From positions 1 through 42,964 of the forward strand of contig SLFU01000082.1 of NCBI GenBank assembly GCA_007124095.1: a stretch of DNA of 42,964 nucleotides. Reading direction: 5' to 3'. This DNA comes from Gemmatimonadota bacterium (GTDB lineage Bacteria > Gemmatimonadota > Gemmatimonadetes > Longimicrobiales > Gaopeijiaceae). Positions 22,804-31,389 of the stretch are shown piece after piece; position 1 is the stretch's first letter, and each line of letters begins with the position of its first letter. The notes under the pieces are model-generated. The model saw only the letters and a program-made list of their open reading frames with translations, was not told the origin of the DNA and ran no database searches. Made by a program: the position numbers and the translations under genes.

Positions 22804-24201
22804 CTAGAGCCCGAAGAGTCTCAGGAAGTCGTTCCCCAAAGCGAGCGCCATGATCCCGATCAGGACCACGAACCCCACCTGACTCCATCGGAGGCGCTGC
22901 TCCACGGAGAGCGGGCGCCCCCGAACCGCCTCGATCCCGAGGAAGAGGAGGTGGCCCCCGTCGAGGACCGGGATGGGGAGGAGGTTCAAGATCGCGAGGT
23001 TGATGGAGAAGAGCGCCATGAAGCGGAGAAAGACCGGCAGTCCCTCCGCGGCGGCCTGTCCGGAGGCTTCCCCGATCGCCACGATGCTCCCCAGGTTCCG
23101 CGGGGAGATCTGTCCGGTCACGAGGTCCCGCAGGAAGCCGAGGATGAGCGCCGTGATGTAATAGGTCTCATCCCATCCCGCCTGCACGGCCTCCACCGGG
23201 GCCAGGGGCGAATAGGCTACGCTCGGGAGGATGGGCATGACCCCGATCTGCCCGATCGTCCTCGGCTCCCCGGTCGCGGGATCCAGATCCTGTACGGCGT
23301 TCGGGGTCACCGGACGCATGAGTTCCCCGCCGCTCCGCTCCAGAGTGACCAGGATCTCGCTTTCCGGACGCTGCTGGACAATCCGGACGAATTCGGGCCA
23401 GGTGGCGATCAGGTTTCCGTTCACCGCCACGATCCGGTCCCCACTCTGGAACCCCGCCTGATCCGCGGGCGTCCCGGGACTTACGGCCTGGACGACGGGC
23501 TCGGCCCAGAACTCCAGGGCCCGGAAGGTCCGCACCCGCTCCCCCTCAGGGAGAGGAACCGTCACCGATCCCTCCGGGTCGGTGAAGGTGAAGGTGACGG
23601 GGCCCTCCGGCGCCTCCAGGATCGCCTGGCGCACGTCTCCCCAGTGGACCAGCTCGTGTTCGCCGATCTGGAGGAGGGTCGCCCCGGCCGGAATGTCGGC
23701 CAGCTCCTGGGCCGCCGACGGAAGCACGTCCGCGTGCACCGCGCCCAGCCGGGTGGTGCCCATCTCGGGATTTCCCCATCCCGCCGCGACCACGGTGTAG
23801 GCCAGAAAGGCGAAGGCCATGTTCATCAGCACCCCGGCCGAGATCACCCAGGCCCGGGCCCAGACCGGCTTATCGTCGAAGTCCCCGGAAGACCGGAGCC
23901 CGGACGCCTCGGGCCCTTCGGCTCCGGGCTCAACCGCGACCGATTTTTCCCTGTCCTCCTTTCCCCCCTCGATCTTCTCCATCACTTCGTCGTTCATCCC
24001 GCCCAGCTTCACGTATCCTCCCAAGGGGACCGCGCTCAGGACGTACTCGGTTTCGCCCCGGGTGAAGCCGAGGACGCGGGGACCGAGCCCGATGGAGAAC
24101 CGCTCCACCCGTACGCCCACGGAGCGCGCGGCGAGAAAGTGCCCCAGCTCGTGGACGAAGATGAGCACACCCAGCACGATGATCGTGGCAACTATCGTCA
24201 T
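22804..24201 (-). CDS. rseP: Site-2 zinc metalloprotease RseP
   Basis: RseP is an intramembrane protease that cleaves transmembrane proteins such as anti-sigma factors and leftover signal peptides. The 465-residue chain has the HELGH zinc motif at residues 17-21 in the first membrane segment, a second membrane segment after about residue 115, two PDZ domains (the second with AVSPGTPADQAGFQSGDRI near 240), and the NLLPIPVLDGGH motif near the C-terminus that supplies the third ligand. A charged insert of about 35 residues follows the conserved GGYVKLGG loop. It follows dxr directly (0-bp gap), as in many bacteria. Confidence 0.96.
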   Translation of the reverse strand: MTIVATIIVLGVLIFVHELGHFLAARSVGVRVERFSIGLGPRVLGFTRGETEYVLSAVPLGGYVKLGGMNDEVMEKIEGGKEDREKSVAVEPGAEGPEASGLRSSGDFDDKPVWARAWVISAGVLMNMAFAFLAYTVVAAGWGNPEMGTTRLGAVHADVLPSAAQELADIPAGATLLQIGEHELVHWGDVRQAILEAPEGPVTFTFTDPEGSVTVPLPEGERVRTFRALEFWAEPVVQAVSPGTPADQAGFQSGDRIVAVNGNLIATWPEFVRIVQQRPESEILVTLERSGGELMRPVTPNAVQDLDPATGEPRTIGQIGVMPILPSVAYSPLAPVEAVQAGWDETYYITALILGFLRDLVTGQISPRNLGSIVAIGEASGQAAAEGLPVFLRFMALFSINLAILNLLPIPVLDGGHLLFLGIEAVRGRPLSVEQRLRWSQVGFVVLIGIMALALGNDFLRLFGL

Positions 24202-25452
24202 TTATCTATCGGACTCCGCTGGAGCCGGGTTGTGGCGAGGTAGGAGCTCTCGGGCGACCCGTCTCGCCTCCCGATCCGCCTCGACGACGTCATCAATATG
24301 ATTCACGGGCCGGCTGCCCACTCTTGCGAGTGTCTCCCCGACCACCTCCCAGATCCCCGGGAAGGGGATGGAGCGGTCGAGGAACGCCGACACCGCCACC
24401 TCGTTCGCCGCATTGAAGGCCGTGGAGGCCGTCCCCCCGGTGCGGCCCGCGTCCACTCCGATTCCGAGGAGGGGAAAGGCCGCACGGTCCGGCTCTTCGA
24501 ACGTCAACGGCGAGGAGCGGACGGGATCGAAGGTCCGGAGCTCCGCATCTCCCATCCGGTCCGGGTAGGTGAGCGCGTAGAGGATCGGAAGCTCCATGGT
24601 AGGAAACCCCATCTGCGCCATCACGGATCCATCCACGAACTCCACGAAGGAGTGTACGATGGACTGCGGATGCACGACGACCTCGATGCGGTCGTAGGAG
24701 ATCCCGTAGAGAAAGTGCGCCTCGATGACCTCGAGCGCCTTGTTCGCCAGGGTGGCCGAATCGATCGAGATCTTGGCCCCCATCTCCCACGTCGGGTGGT
24801 CGAGGGCGTCGGATGGGGTGACAAGGGTGAGTCGGTCCGGGTCCCATCCCCGGAACGGTCCCCCCGAGGCGGTGAGGCCCAGACGAGCCACCGAAGCCTC
24901 CGGATCGCCATTGAGGCACTGGAGGATTGCGGAGTGCTCGGAGTCGACGGGAATCAGCTCCCCCTTCCCCTTTCGAATCGCCTCGATCACCAGGTCCCCG
25001 CCCGCCACCAGCGACTCCTTGTTCGCCAGCGCGACCCGCTTCCCGGCTTCGAGCGCCCGGAGGGTGGGTTCGAGTCCGGCAAACCCCACCAGGGCGTTGA
25101 GCACCACGTCCACATCGGGGTGGGTGGCCGCCTCCAGAAGCGCCTCCCGGCCCCCCTTCCACTCCGCCCCGTTGCCCCGGCAGAGCTCGTAGGCCGATTC
25201 GTCCGCGACCACGACCCGGCTCGGCCGGTGCTCATCGACCTGCCGGCCGAGCGCCTCGATCGAGCGGTTCGCCGCGAGAACCGTCACCTCGAAGCGTCCG
25301 GGATGCCGGCGCATCACCTTCAGGGCGCTCTCTCCAATCGATCCGGTGGATCCCAGCACGGCGACCCGGATAGGGCGCGCCCCCTCTCCCCCGTCCCTCA
25401 GGGGAGACCGTCCCGCCGTCCCGGACCGGATGGGCACGCAGTCGTCACTCAT
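24202..25452 (-). CDS. dxr: 1-deoxy-D-xylulose 5-phosphate reductoisomerase
   Basis: Dxr converts DXP to MEP with NADPH, the committed step of the non-mevalonate isoprenoid pathway. The 416-residue protein has the NADPH-binding GSTGSIGESALKV (after a roughly 27-residue leader), NKESLVAGG, and the metal/active-site motif IPVDSEHSAI with the Asp and Glu, plus LTASGGPFR and KISIDSATLANK. The N-terminal leader is longer than usual. The ATG at 25452 overlaps the cdsA stop (ATGA). Its product feeds undecaprenyl pyrophosphate synthesis by uppS, four genes apart in the same operon. Confidence 0.97.
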   Translation of the reverse strand: MSDDCVPIRSGTAGRSPLRDGGEGARPIRVAVLGSTGSIGESALKVMRRHPGRFEVTVLAANRSIEALGRQVDEHRPSRVVVADESAYELCRGNGAEWKGGREALLEAATHPDVDVVLNALVGFAGLEPTLRALEAGKRVALANKESLVAGGDLVIEAIRKGKGELIPVDSEHSAILQCLNGDPEASVARLGLTASGGPFRGWDPDRLTLVTPSDALDHPTWEMGAKISIDSATLANKALEVIEAHFLYGISYDRIEVVVHPQSIVHSFVEFVDGSVMAQMGFPTMELPILYALTYPDRMGDAELRTFDPVRSSPLTFEEPDRAAFPLLGIGVDAGRTGGTASTAFNAANEVAVSAFLDRSIPFPGIWEVVGETLARVGSRPVNHIDDVVEADREARRVARELLPRHNPAPAESDR

Positions 25453-26318
25453 GATTGAAGAAAGAAGGGTAAAAGGGCGTACGTTACGGGGAGAGTGAAG
25501 AAGACCGAGTCGAAGCGGTCCAGGACGCCCCCGTGTCCCGGCAGAAGCGATCCCGAGTCCTTGACCCCCGCCTCCCGCTTGAGAAGGGATTCGGCGAGAT
25601 CCCCCACCTGCGCCACCCCCCCGATCACGAGTCCCAGAAAGGCACCGGAGAGCGCCGGAAGCACGACGCCCCCCCCGGGGCCCAGGAGGAGCAGGGCAAA
25701 CAGCCCCGCACCAAGGGTCGCTCCGATCAGGCCTCCCACGCCCCCCTCAACCGTCTTTCCCGGACTCACCGCGGGAAGCAGCTTCCGCCGCCCCCACCGA
25801 CGTCCCACGAAGTACGCCGCGGAATCCCCGCTCCAGGTCGCGACCAGGGGAAAGATCAGGAGGAAGGCGCCCTCCCAACCCACTTCCCCTCCGCCCGTCT
25901 CGGGGAACGCCCTCAAGAGGACCGCGAAGGCCAGAGTCGCACCCACATAGATCACCCCGAAGATAGTGGAGGCCACCGCGACCAGGGGCGCCGCCTGCAA
26001 GTCGCGCCAGACCACCGCCCCAGCCATGGCCAGCAGCGTGAGGCCGATCAGGATCCACCACGCCACCACGCTCCACGACTCGACGGTCCCGGTCCACCCG
26101 GCGGCGAGCACGAGAAGCGCGGCCGCGGGCACTCCGATCCAGGTGAACGGGTGCCACCCCCGCGCGCTCGCGAGGCGATAGACTTCGCGCGCACCGAGCG
26201 CGGCGGTCAGCGCGAGGACGACCGCGACAGCCCACGATCCCAGATAGACTACCCACAACGCGAAGGGAATGCCTATCGCGGCCACCCCGACCCGGCGGCC
26301 CAACTCACGTCCGGCCAT
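25449..26318 (-). CDS. cdsA: Phosphatidate cytidylyltransferase CdsA
   Basis: CdsA makes CDP-diacylglycerol from phosphatidic acid and CTP in the inner membrane. The 289-residue protein has about eight hydrophobic segments and the CdsA signature near the C-terminus: KRE...KDSGSLLPGHGGVLDRFDS, with the catalytic Asp residues. The GDSAAYFVGRRWGRRKL stretch is also typical. The ATG at 26318 is 30 bp after uppS and the end overlaps dxr by 4 bp. Length is usual for the family. Confidence 0.96.
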   Translation of the reverse strand: MAGRELGRRVGVAAIGIPFALWVVYLGSWAVAVVLALTAALGAREVYRLASARGWHPFTWIGVPAAALLVLAAGWTGTVESWSVVAWWILIGLTLLAMAGAVVWRDLQAAPLVAVASTIFGVIYVGATLAFAVLLRAFPETGGGEVGWEGAFLLIFPLVATWSGDSAAYFVGRRWGRRKLLPAVSPGKTVEGGVGGLIGATLGAGLFALLLLGPGGGVVLPALSGAFLGLVIGGVAQVGDLAESLLKREAGVKDSGSLLPGHGGVLDRFDSVFFTLPVTYALLPFFLQS

Positions 26319-26348
26319 CAGCTCGATCCGGAAACGGGGGAAGGAGAT

Positions 26349-27092
26349 TCAGGGTGCGGACACCCGCCCGAACCGCCGCTCGCGCCGCTGATACTCCGCG
26401 ACCGCGCTGAAGAGCTCCCGGCGGGTAAAGTCGGGCCAGAGGCAGGGGGTGATGTGGAACTCCGTGTACGCCAGCTGCCAGAGCATGAAATTCGAGATTC
26501 GGAACTCGGCCGAAGTCCGGATCAGGAGGTCGGGATCGGGGAGGGCACCTGTGTAGAGCGCCTCCGAGAAGGCGCGGTCGTCGATCTGCTCCGGAGTGAG
26601 CTCCCCGGCCGCCACCTTTCGAGCGAGCTCCCGCGCCGCTCGGACGATGTCCGCACGCCCCGAGTAGGAGATCATCAGATTGAGCCGGAGCTCGGCGCCC
26701 CCGGAAGTGACGCTCTGGATCCGGTCCACCGCCGCCCGCGCCTCTTCGTCCATCCTTCCCAGATCGCCCAGCACCCGCACCTCGATCCCGCGCTCGCGCA
26801 GCTCGGCCTGCTCCTGCTCCACATAGATCTTGAGGAGCGTCATCAGCGCCTCGATCTCCTCCTCGGGGCGCTGCCAGTTCTCGGTGGAGAAAGCGAAGAG
26901 GGTGAGGATCTCGATCCCGGCCTCCAACGACCCTTCGATGACCTCGCGAACCGCTTTCATCCCCTCCCAGTGCCCTTCGTGCCGGGGGAGGCCCCTTTCC
27001 GCCGCCCAGCGCCCGTTTCCGTCCATGATCACCGCCACATGGCGTGGAATCGGGCCGTTCGATGGAAATGGAAACACGGGGTCGTCACTCAT
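26349..27092 (-). CDS. uppS: Undecaprenyl pyrophosphate synthase
   Basis: UppS extends farnesyl diphosphate with isopentenyl diphosphate in cis to undecaprenyl diphosphate, the lipid carrier for peptidoglycan and polysaccharides. The 247-residue protein has the catalytic VIMDGNGRWA (Asp24), FAFSTENWQRP and the IPP-binding RTSAEFRISNF; the usual Gly of RTSGE is Ala195 here. The ATG at 27092 has no Shine-Dalgarno sequence; instead a promoter-like pair ends 6 nt before it, so it may also be made from a leaderless transcript in addition to readthrough from frr. Confidence 0.96.
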   Translation of the reverse strand: MSDDPVFPFPSNGPIPRHVAVIMDGNGRWAAERGLPRHEGHWEGMKAVREVIEGSLEAGIEILTLFAFSTENWQRPEEEIEALMTLLKIYVEQEQAELRERGIEVRVLGDLGRMDEEARAAVDRIQSVTSGGAELRLNLMISYSGRADIVRAARELARKVAAGELTPEQIDDRAFSEALYTGALPDPDLLIRTSAEFRISNFMLWQLAYTEFHITPCLWPDFTRRELFSAVAEYQRRERRFGRVSAP

Positions 27093-27098
27093 GAACGG

Positions 27099-27127
27099 AA
27101 GATGCCCGGGGTGAACGGAGGTGTCAA
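27099..27127 (-). promoter_or_regulatory. Promoter candidate for leaderless uppS transcript
   Basis: On the minus strand TTGACA (27127-27122), 17-bp spacer, and CATCTT (27104-27099). The -35 is perfect; the -10 matches half. The predicted start falls at the A of the uppS ATG (27092). The 123-bp gap between frr and uppS otherwise contains only GC-rich dyads. Confidence 0.45.
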
Positions 27128-27215
27128 AGGAATGGATTCATCGCGCGGGCCCGGGCCTGCCGGCCACGGATCCGATGCGGAGATGCGAAAACCCGAGTCG
27201 AGGCAAGCCGCCGCC

Positions 27216-27767
27216 TCAGACCTTCATCACCTCCCCCTCCTTCGCTTCGAGAAGCTCGTCGATGGCCTTGGTGAACCGATCCGTCAGCTTCTGGATCTCG
27301 TCCAGGTTACGGCGACCCTCGTCATCCGAGAGCTCCCCTTCCTTGATCTTGGCCTTCACCTCGTCGTTGCCCTCCCTGCGGGCGTGGCGAAGCGAGACCC
27401 GTCCTTCTTCGGCCATCCTGTTGAGGACGCGGACGTATTCCTTGCGCCGCTCCTCGTTGAGGGGGGGGACAGGTACGCGGACGATCTGTCCATCGTTGCT
27501 CGGATTCAACCCGAGGTCGGCCTGGAGAATTCCCTTCTCCACCTCCCCGATCAGTGAGGCATCGAAGGGTTGAACCACGATGAGCGAGGATTCCGGGGTG
27601 GACACGGTCGCCACCTGGTTCAGGGGGAGCGACGAGCCGTAGGCTTCCACCCGCACCGTATCCAGAATAGCCACGTTCGCCTTGCCGGTCCGGACGGTGG
27701 AAAACTCCCGCCGCACCGCCTCCAGCGTCTGCTCCATCTGCTGCTTCACCTGCTCGGTCGTTGACAT
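27216..27767 (-). CDS. frr: Ribosome recycling factor
   Basis: RRF splits post-termination ribosomes together with EF-G. The 183-residue protein begins MSTTEQVKQQMEQTLEAVRR, has the RTGKANVAILD and YGSSLPLNQVATVSTPE motifs, and a typical helical RREGNDEVK-type end; the family length is about 185. The ATG at 27767 has GAGGA 9 nt upstream; another ATG three codons earlier sits directly on that sequence, so the later one is more likely. pyrH lies 71 bp upstream, the common pyrH-frr pair. Confidence 0.96.
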   Translation of the reverse strand: MSTTEQVKQQMEQTLEAVRREFSTVRTGKANVAILDTVRVEAYGSSLPLNQVATVSTPESSLIVVQPFDASLIGEVEKGILQADLGLNPSNDGQIVRVPVPPLNEERRKEYVRVLNRMAEEGRVSLRHARREGNDEVKAKIKEGELSDDEGRRNLDEIQKLTDRFTKAIDELLEAKEGEVMKV

Positions 27768-27838
27768 CGAATCCATTCCTCGTCGAGCGTTGAGTCGAAG
27801 CACCGAAGGGCCCCGGCGGACGAAGCCGCTGGGGGCGC

Positions 27839-28558
27839 TTATGAGACCAGGGTTCCGACCGCCTCACCTTGGATCGCCGCGCCGACCGCCCCGGGGCGGC
27901 TCAGGTCCAGCACGATGATCGGAAGGTCGTTCTCCTTGCAGAGCGACACGGCCGGTGCGTCCATGACCCCCAGCTCCCGGCTCACGACCTCGTGGAACGA
28001 CACGGTGGGAAGGAAGGTCGCATCGGGATCCTCCTCCGGATCCGCCGTATACACCCCCGACACCTTGGTGGCCTTGATGATGACGTCCGAACCCATCTCG
28101 ATGCCCCGCAACACGGCTGCCGTATCGGTCGAGAAGTAGGGATTGCCCGTGCCTCCTGCGAAGAGGACCACCCGACCCTTCTCCAGGTGCCGGAGCGCCC
28201 TGCGCCGGATGTACGGCTCGGCGAGCTCCTCCATCCGGATCGCCGTCATCACGCGCGTCTCCACGTCCTTTCGCTCGAGCATGTCCTGGAGCGCCATCGC
28301 GTTGATGATCGTGGCCAGCATTCCCATGTAGTCGGCCGTGACCCGGTCCATTCCCTTCTGGGACGCGATCGTCCCCCGGACGATGTTCCCCCCACCGACC
28401 ACCAGGCCGAGCACCACACCCATCTCGTGCACCCGCTTCACCTCGTCGGTGAGGCGGTCGACCACCGGCGGGTCGATTCCGAAGCCCTTCTCCCCGGCCA
28501 GCGCCTCTCCGGACAGCTTGAGAAGCACCCTCCGATACTTCAGCTCATCCTGCCCCAC
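27839..28558 (-). CDS. pyrH: UMP kinase PyrH
   Basis: PyrH phosphorylates UMP to UDP. The 239-residue hexameric-type kinase has [13 protein letters not shown] (ATP site), [13 protein letters not shown], and [19 protein letters not shown] with the conserved Asp, all typical. The GTG at 28558 lies 1 bp after the tsf stop. UDP feeds both RNA and cell-wall precursor pools, consistent with its operon with lipid-carrier genes. No oddities seen. Confidence 0.97.
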   Translation of the reverse strand: MGQDELKYRRVLLKLSGEALAGEKGFGIDPPVVDRLTDEVKRVHEMGVVLGLVVGGGNIVRGTIASQKGMDRVTADYMGMLATIINAMALQDMLERKDVETRVMTAIRMEELAEPYIRRRALRHLEKGRVVLFAGGTGNPYFSTDTAAVLRGIEMGSDVIIKATKVSGVYTADPEEDPDATFLPTVSFHEVVSRELGVMDAPAVSLCKENDLPIIVLDLSRPGAVGAAIQGEAVGTLVS

Positions 28559-28559
28559 C

Positions 28560-29159
28560 CTACCCTTCCCCTCCGACCTCGAATCGCGCGAAGCGCGCCA
28601 CCCGGATGTTCTCTCCGGTCTTTGCGGAGGTCTCGGTAACCAGCTCCTCGATGGTCCGGTCGGGATCCTTCACGAAGGGCTGCTTGAGGAGCGTCGTCTC
28701 CTCGAGAAACTTCCGGAGCTTCCCCTCGACAATCTTCTCGCGGACCTGCTCGGGCTTGCCTTCCTGGTTCACCTGCTCCACGTACACCGCCCGCTCCCGC
28801 GCCACCACCTCCTCGGGGAGGTCCTCCTCACTCACTGCCAGCGGGTTGGATGCGGCGATGTGCATCGCCAGGTCCCGCGCCAGCTCCTGGAACTCGTCGG
28901 TATTCGCGACGAAGTCCGTCTCGCAGTTGACCTCCACGATGACCCCGATCCGTCCTCCGTGGTGGAGGTAGTGCCCCACGGTCCCCTCGTTGGCCGCCCT
29001 TCCGGATCGCTTCGCCGCCTTCGCCGCACCACGACTTCGAAGGACATCTACGGCGGCCTCCACATCTCCTCCCGTTTCCTCGAGCGCCTTCTTGCAATCC
29101 AGCATCCCGGCCCCGGTGCGGTCCCGCAGTATCTTGACCTCTTTCGCGCTCACGCTCAT
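28560..29159 (-). CDS. tsf: Elongation factor Ts
   Basis: EF-Ts exchanges GDP for GTP on EF-Tu. The 199-residue protein begins [19 protein letters not shown], followed by [16 protein letters not shown] (UBA-like N-terminal domain) and the core motif [16 protein letters not shown]. At about 200 residues it is the short type with one core subdomain, as in Thermus. The ATG at 29159 is set by this strong family start (AGAGAGG upstream); the open frame before it runs through the rpsB-tsf gap and is not conserved. Confidence 0.96.
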   Translation of the reverse strand: MSVSAKEVKILRDRTGAGMLDCKKALEETGGDVEAAVDVLRSRGAAKAAKRSGRAANEGTVGHYLHHGGRIGVIVEVNCETDFVANTDEFQELARDLAMHIAASNPLAVSEEDLPEEVVARERAVYVEQVNQEGKPEQVREKIVEGKLRKFLEETTLLKQPFVKDPDRTIEELVTETSAKTGENIRVARFARFEVGGEG

Positions 29160-29216
29160 CTGCGCAATACCTCTCTGGTGGGTTGACGTCTGTACATGAA
29201 AACAGGCGGGTTCAAA

Positions 29217-29255
29217 CGGAGGAAGCGGGCCCGGACTCCGCGCCCCCTTCCTCCG
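29217..29255 (-). terminator. Hairpin between rpsB and tsf, possible attenuator
   Basis: On the minus strand a perfect 9-bp stem (CGGAGGAAG at 29255-29247 with CTTCCTCCG at 29225-29217) encloses 21 nt that can pair further, followed by only three T residues. It lies in the 159-bp gap 29160-29318 after rpsB. E. coli also has a partial terminator between rpsB and tsf, so an attenuator or RNA-processing site is plausible. Confidence 0.5.
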
Positions 29256-29318
29256 CTTGTCCACCGCCTTTGCCGCTTCCCCCTTCCCCTGTGAGAGAGG
29301 GGATCGATCCAGGGGAGG

Positions 29319-30386
29319 TCAGTCCTCGGCCTCGTCCCCTTCCAGTTCCTTCGACTCGGCCGCCTTCTTCGGCTCGGCCTCCTCCTTGGCCTTCACCGCC
29401 GCCGGCTGCTTCGGCTTGGCCGGCGCCTCCGCCTCGGCCTTCTCCGGCTCGGTGGCGGCCTTGGCTTCCGGCTCCTTCTGGTCGGCCTGGTCGGCCGCGT
29501 CGGCGTCCGATTCTCCCTCGGCGGAGTCGTCGTCCGACTTCTGGAGCTGTGCGATCACCTCCGGGCGGGGACGGCGGCGCCGCCGGATCCGGCGGCGGGG
29601 TGCGTCGTCCGCGGCCGCAGCCTTCTCTCCGGTCTCGGTGGAGTAGGTGGTAGCCTCCACCTCATCCGCCTTGCGGCGCTCCTCCTCCGGAACCTCGCGG
29701 CGCGCCACGAGGACGGCGTCGGCGATCGCCTTGGTGATGAGGCCCACGGAGCGGATCGCGTCATCGTTCCCGGGGATCGGGAGGTCGATGAGGTCCGGGT
29801 CCGCGTTGGTGTCGGCGATCGCGATCACGGGAATCCCGAGGCGGTTGGCCTCCTTCACCGCAATGTGCTCCCGCTTGGCGTCCACCACGAACATCGCGCC
29901 GGGAAGGCGTCCCATGTCCTTCACACCGGAGAAGTACTTCTCCAGCTTCAGCCGCTCCCGATCGATCAGGAGCTGCTCCTTCTTGGTGTAGAACTCGAAG
30001 GCGCCCTCTTCCTGGCCGCGCTCGAGCTCCTTCAGCCGCCGGATCTGCTTGCGGATCGTCTGGAAGTTGGTGAGCATCCCCCCCAGCCAGCGCTCGGTCA
30101 CGTAGAAGGCCCCGCATCGCTCGGCCTCCTCCTCGATGATTCCGCTCAACTGGGGCTTCGTGCACACGAAGAGAACTCGCTCTCCCTTCAACACCACCTT
30201 GCGGGTGACGTCCTCGGCCATCCGGAGACGGTCCACCGTCTTCCGGAGGTCGATGATGTGGATGCCGTTGCGCGCAGTGAAGATGTACTTCCGCATCTTC
30301 GGGTTCCAACGACGGGTCTGATGCCCGAAGTGGACGCCGGCCTCGAGAAGCTGGCTAATGCCGACCTGCTGCGGTTCCTGCTCCAT
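29319..30386 (-). CDS. rpsB: Ribosomal protein S2 with long charged tail
   Basis: S2 binds the 30S subunit near the head-platform region. The first roughly 240 residues are a normal S2 ([34 protein letters not shown], the [15 protein letters not shown] segment). Another 115 residues follow: an Arg-rich stretch ([12 protein letters not shown] at about 264-275), then Ala/Glu/Lys/Asp-rich low-complexity sequence. Typical bacterial S2 ends near 240. The ATG at 30386 is the only ATG near the family start; a TTG at 30416 would add ten residues. rpsI lies just upstream, giving rplM-rpsI-rpsB-tsf. Confidence 0.96.
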   Translation of the reverse strand: MEQEPQQVGISQLLEAGVHFGHQTRRWNPKMRKYIFTARNGIHIIDLRKTVDRLRMAEDVTRKVVLKGERVLFVCTKPQLSGIIEEEAERCGAFYVTERWLGGMLTNFQTIRKQIRRLKELERGQEEGAFEFYTKKEQLLIDRERLKLEKYFSGVKDMGRLPGAMFVVDAKREHIAVKEANRLGIPVIAIADTNADPDLIDLPIPGNDDAIRSVGLITKAIADAVLVARREVPEEERRKADEVEATTYSTETGEKAAAADDAPRRRIRRRRRPRPEVIAQLQKSDDDSAEGESDADAADQADQKEPEAKAATEPEKAEAEAPAKPKQPAAVKAKEEAEPKKAAESKELEGDEAED

Positions 30387-30419
30387 AACGGGAGTATCCA
30401 AAGTGGGGCTTTCCAAGGT

Positions 30420-30821
30420 TTATCGCTTGCTGAACTGAAAGCGCTTGCGCGCCTTCGGACGACCGGGCTTCTTCCGCTCCACCTTCCGGGAGTCGCGGGT
30501 GAGGAGCCGGTGCTTTCGAAGGAGGGGGCGAGCTTCGTCATCCTTCTCGAGAATGGATCTGGCGAGGGCCATCCGGATGGCGTCGGCCTGGCCGGTCGTG
30601 CCGCCTCCCCTGACCCGCACGGTCACATCGACCTTCCCGTCGTACTCCGTCACCTTCAGAGCCTCTTCCGCCCGCTTCCGGTGGAGGATACGGGGGAAGT
30701 AGTCCGGAAGGGAACGACCGTTGATGGACCATTCACCCGTCCCCGGCCGGAGGATCACCCGCGCTGTACTGGTCTTGCGCCGTCCGACCGCATGGACCGC
30801 TTCCGTCGATTCTTCAGCCAT
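30420..30821 (-). CDS. rpsI: Ribosomal protein S9
   Basis: S9 reaches the P-site tRNA with its C-terminal tail. The 133-residue protein has VGRRKTSTARVILRPG, the GGGTTGQADAIRMALAR segment, and the basic end GRPKARKRFQFSKR, all typical. The ATG at 30821 is preceded by AGGGAATCGGA. It forms the standard pair with rplM, 53 bp upstream. No oddities seen. Confidence 0.98.
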   Translation of the reverse strand: MAEESTEAVHAVGRRKTSTARVILRPGTGEWSINGRSLPDYFPRILHRKRAEEALKVTEYDGKVDVTVRVRGGGTTGQADAIRMALARSILEKDDEARPLLRKHRLLTRDSRKVERKKPGRPKARKRFQFSKR

Positions 30822-30874
30822 TCCGATTCCCTAGGTTGTCCGGATGTCGCACCCGAGCCCCGGTCTCCCGAAGC

Positions 30875-31303
30875 TCAGAGCTTCAACGCCTGAGGCTGCT
30901 GCCCATGATGCGGGTGCTCCTCGCCCGCATAGACCTTCAACTTTCTCTTCATCTGCCTCCCGAGCGCATTCTTGGGAAGCATCCCTTTGACCGCCAGCTC
31001 CACCACCCTCTCGGGATGCGAGCTAATCATCCTCCGGAAGGGAATGTGCTTATCCCCGCCGACGAAGCCGGAATGACGGAAATAGACCTTTTGATCGGCC
31101 TTCCTCCCCGTCAGCCGCACCTTCGACGCATTCAGGACCACGACATAGTCGCCGGTATCCAGATGCGGAGTGTACATCGGCTTGTGCTTGCCCCGGAGAA
31201 TGCGAGCGAGCTCAGTGGCGAGACGGCCCAGGGGCTTGTCCGCAGCGTCGACTACCCACCACCGACGGTCGATCTCGTTTGCTTTCGGAGTATACGTCTT
31301 CAT
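30875..31303 (-). CDS. rplM: Ribosomal protein L13
   Basis: L13 is an early-assembly protein of the 50S subunit. The 142-residue chain begins [20 protein letters not shown], with [18 protein letters not shown] and [19 protein letters not shown] near the end, as in the family. Length is normal. The ATG at 31303 follows a leader of about 40 nt from the promoter at 31350-31378. It is the first gene of the ten-gene series ending with rseP. Confidence 0.98.
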   Translation of the reverse strand: MKTYTPKANEIDRRWWVVDAADKPLGRLATELARILRGKHKPMYTPHLDTGDYVVVLNASKVRLTGRKADQKVYFRHSGFVGGDKHIPFRRMISSHPERVVELAVKGMLPKNALGRQMKRKLKVYAGEEHPHHGQQPQALKL

Positions 31304-31349
31304 TTATCCAGGTCCGGTCGACCGCGACCAATTGACAATAGAGCTTTGA

Positions 31350-31378
31350 ATGATATTCCTGGCTGGAAGGGGTGTCAA
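31350..31378 (-). promoter_or_regulatory. Strong sigma70-type promoter for rplM-rpsI operon
   Basis: On the minus strand TTGACA (31378-31373), 17-bp spacer, TATCAT (31355-31350). Perfect -35, five of six -10 bases and optimal spacing make this the best promoter in the window. The predicted start near 31343 leaves a leader of about 40 nt before rplM. It begins 11 bp after the sigma factor stop codon, so readthrough is also possible. Confidence 0.8.
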
Positions 31379-31389
31379 CCGCCAGGGGA

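Noticed and set aside
31320-31345. TTGACA-like sequence on the plus strand (ATTGACAATAG)
   Set aside because: No suitable -10 follows at 16-18 bp and there is no plus-strand gene downstream; it is the inverse of a stretch in the rplM leader.
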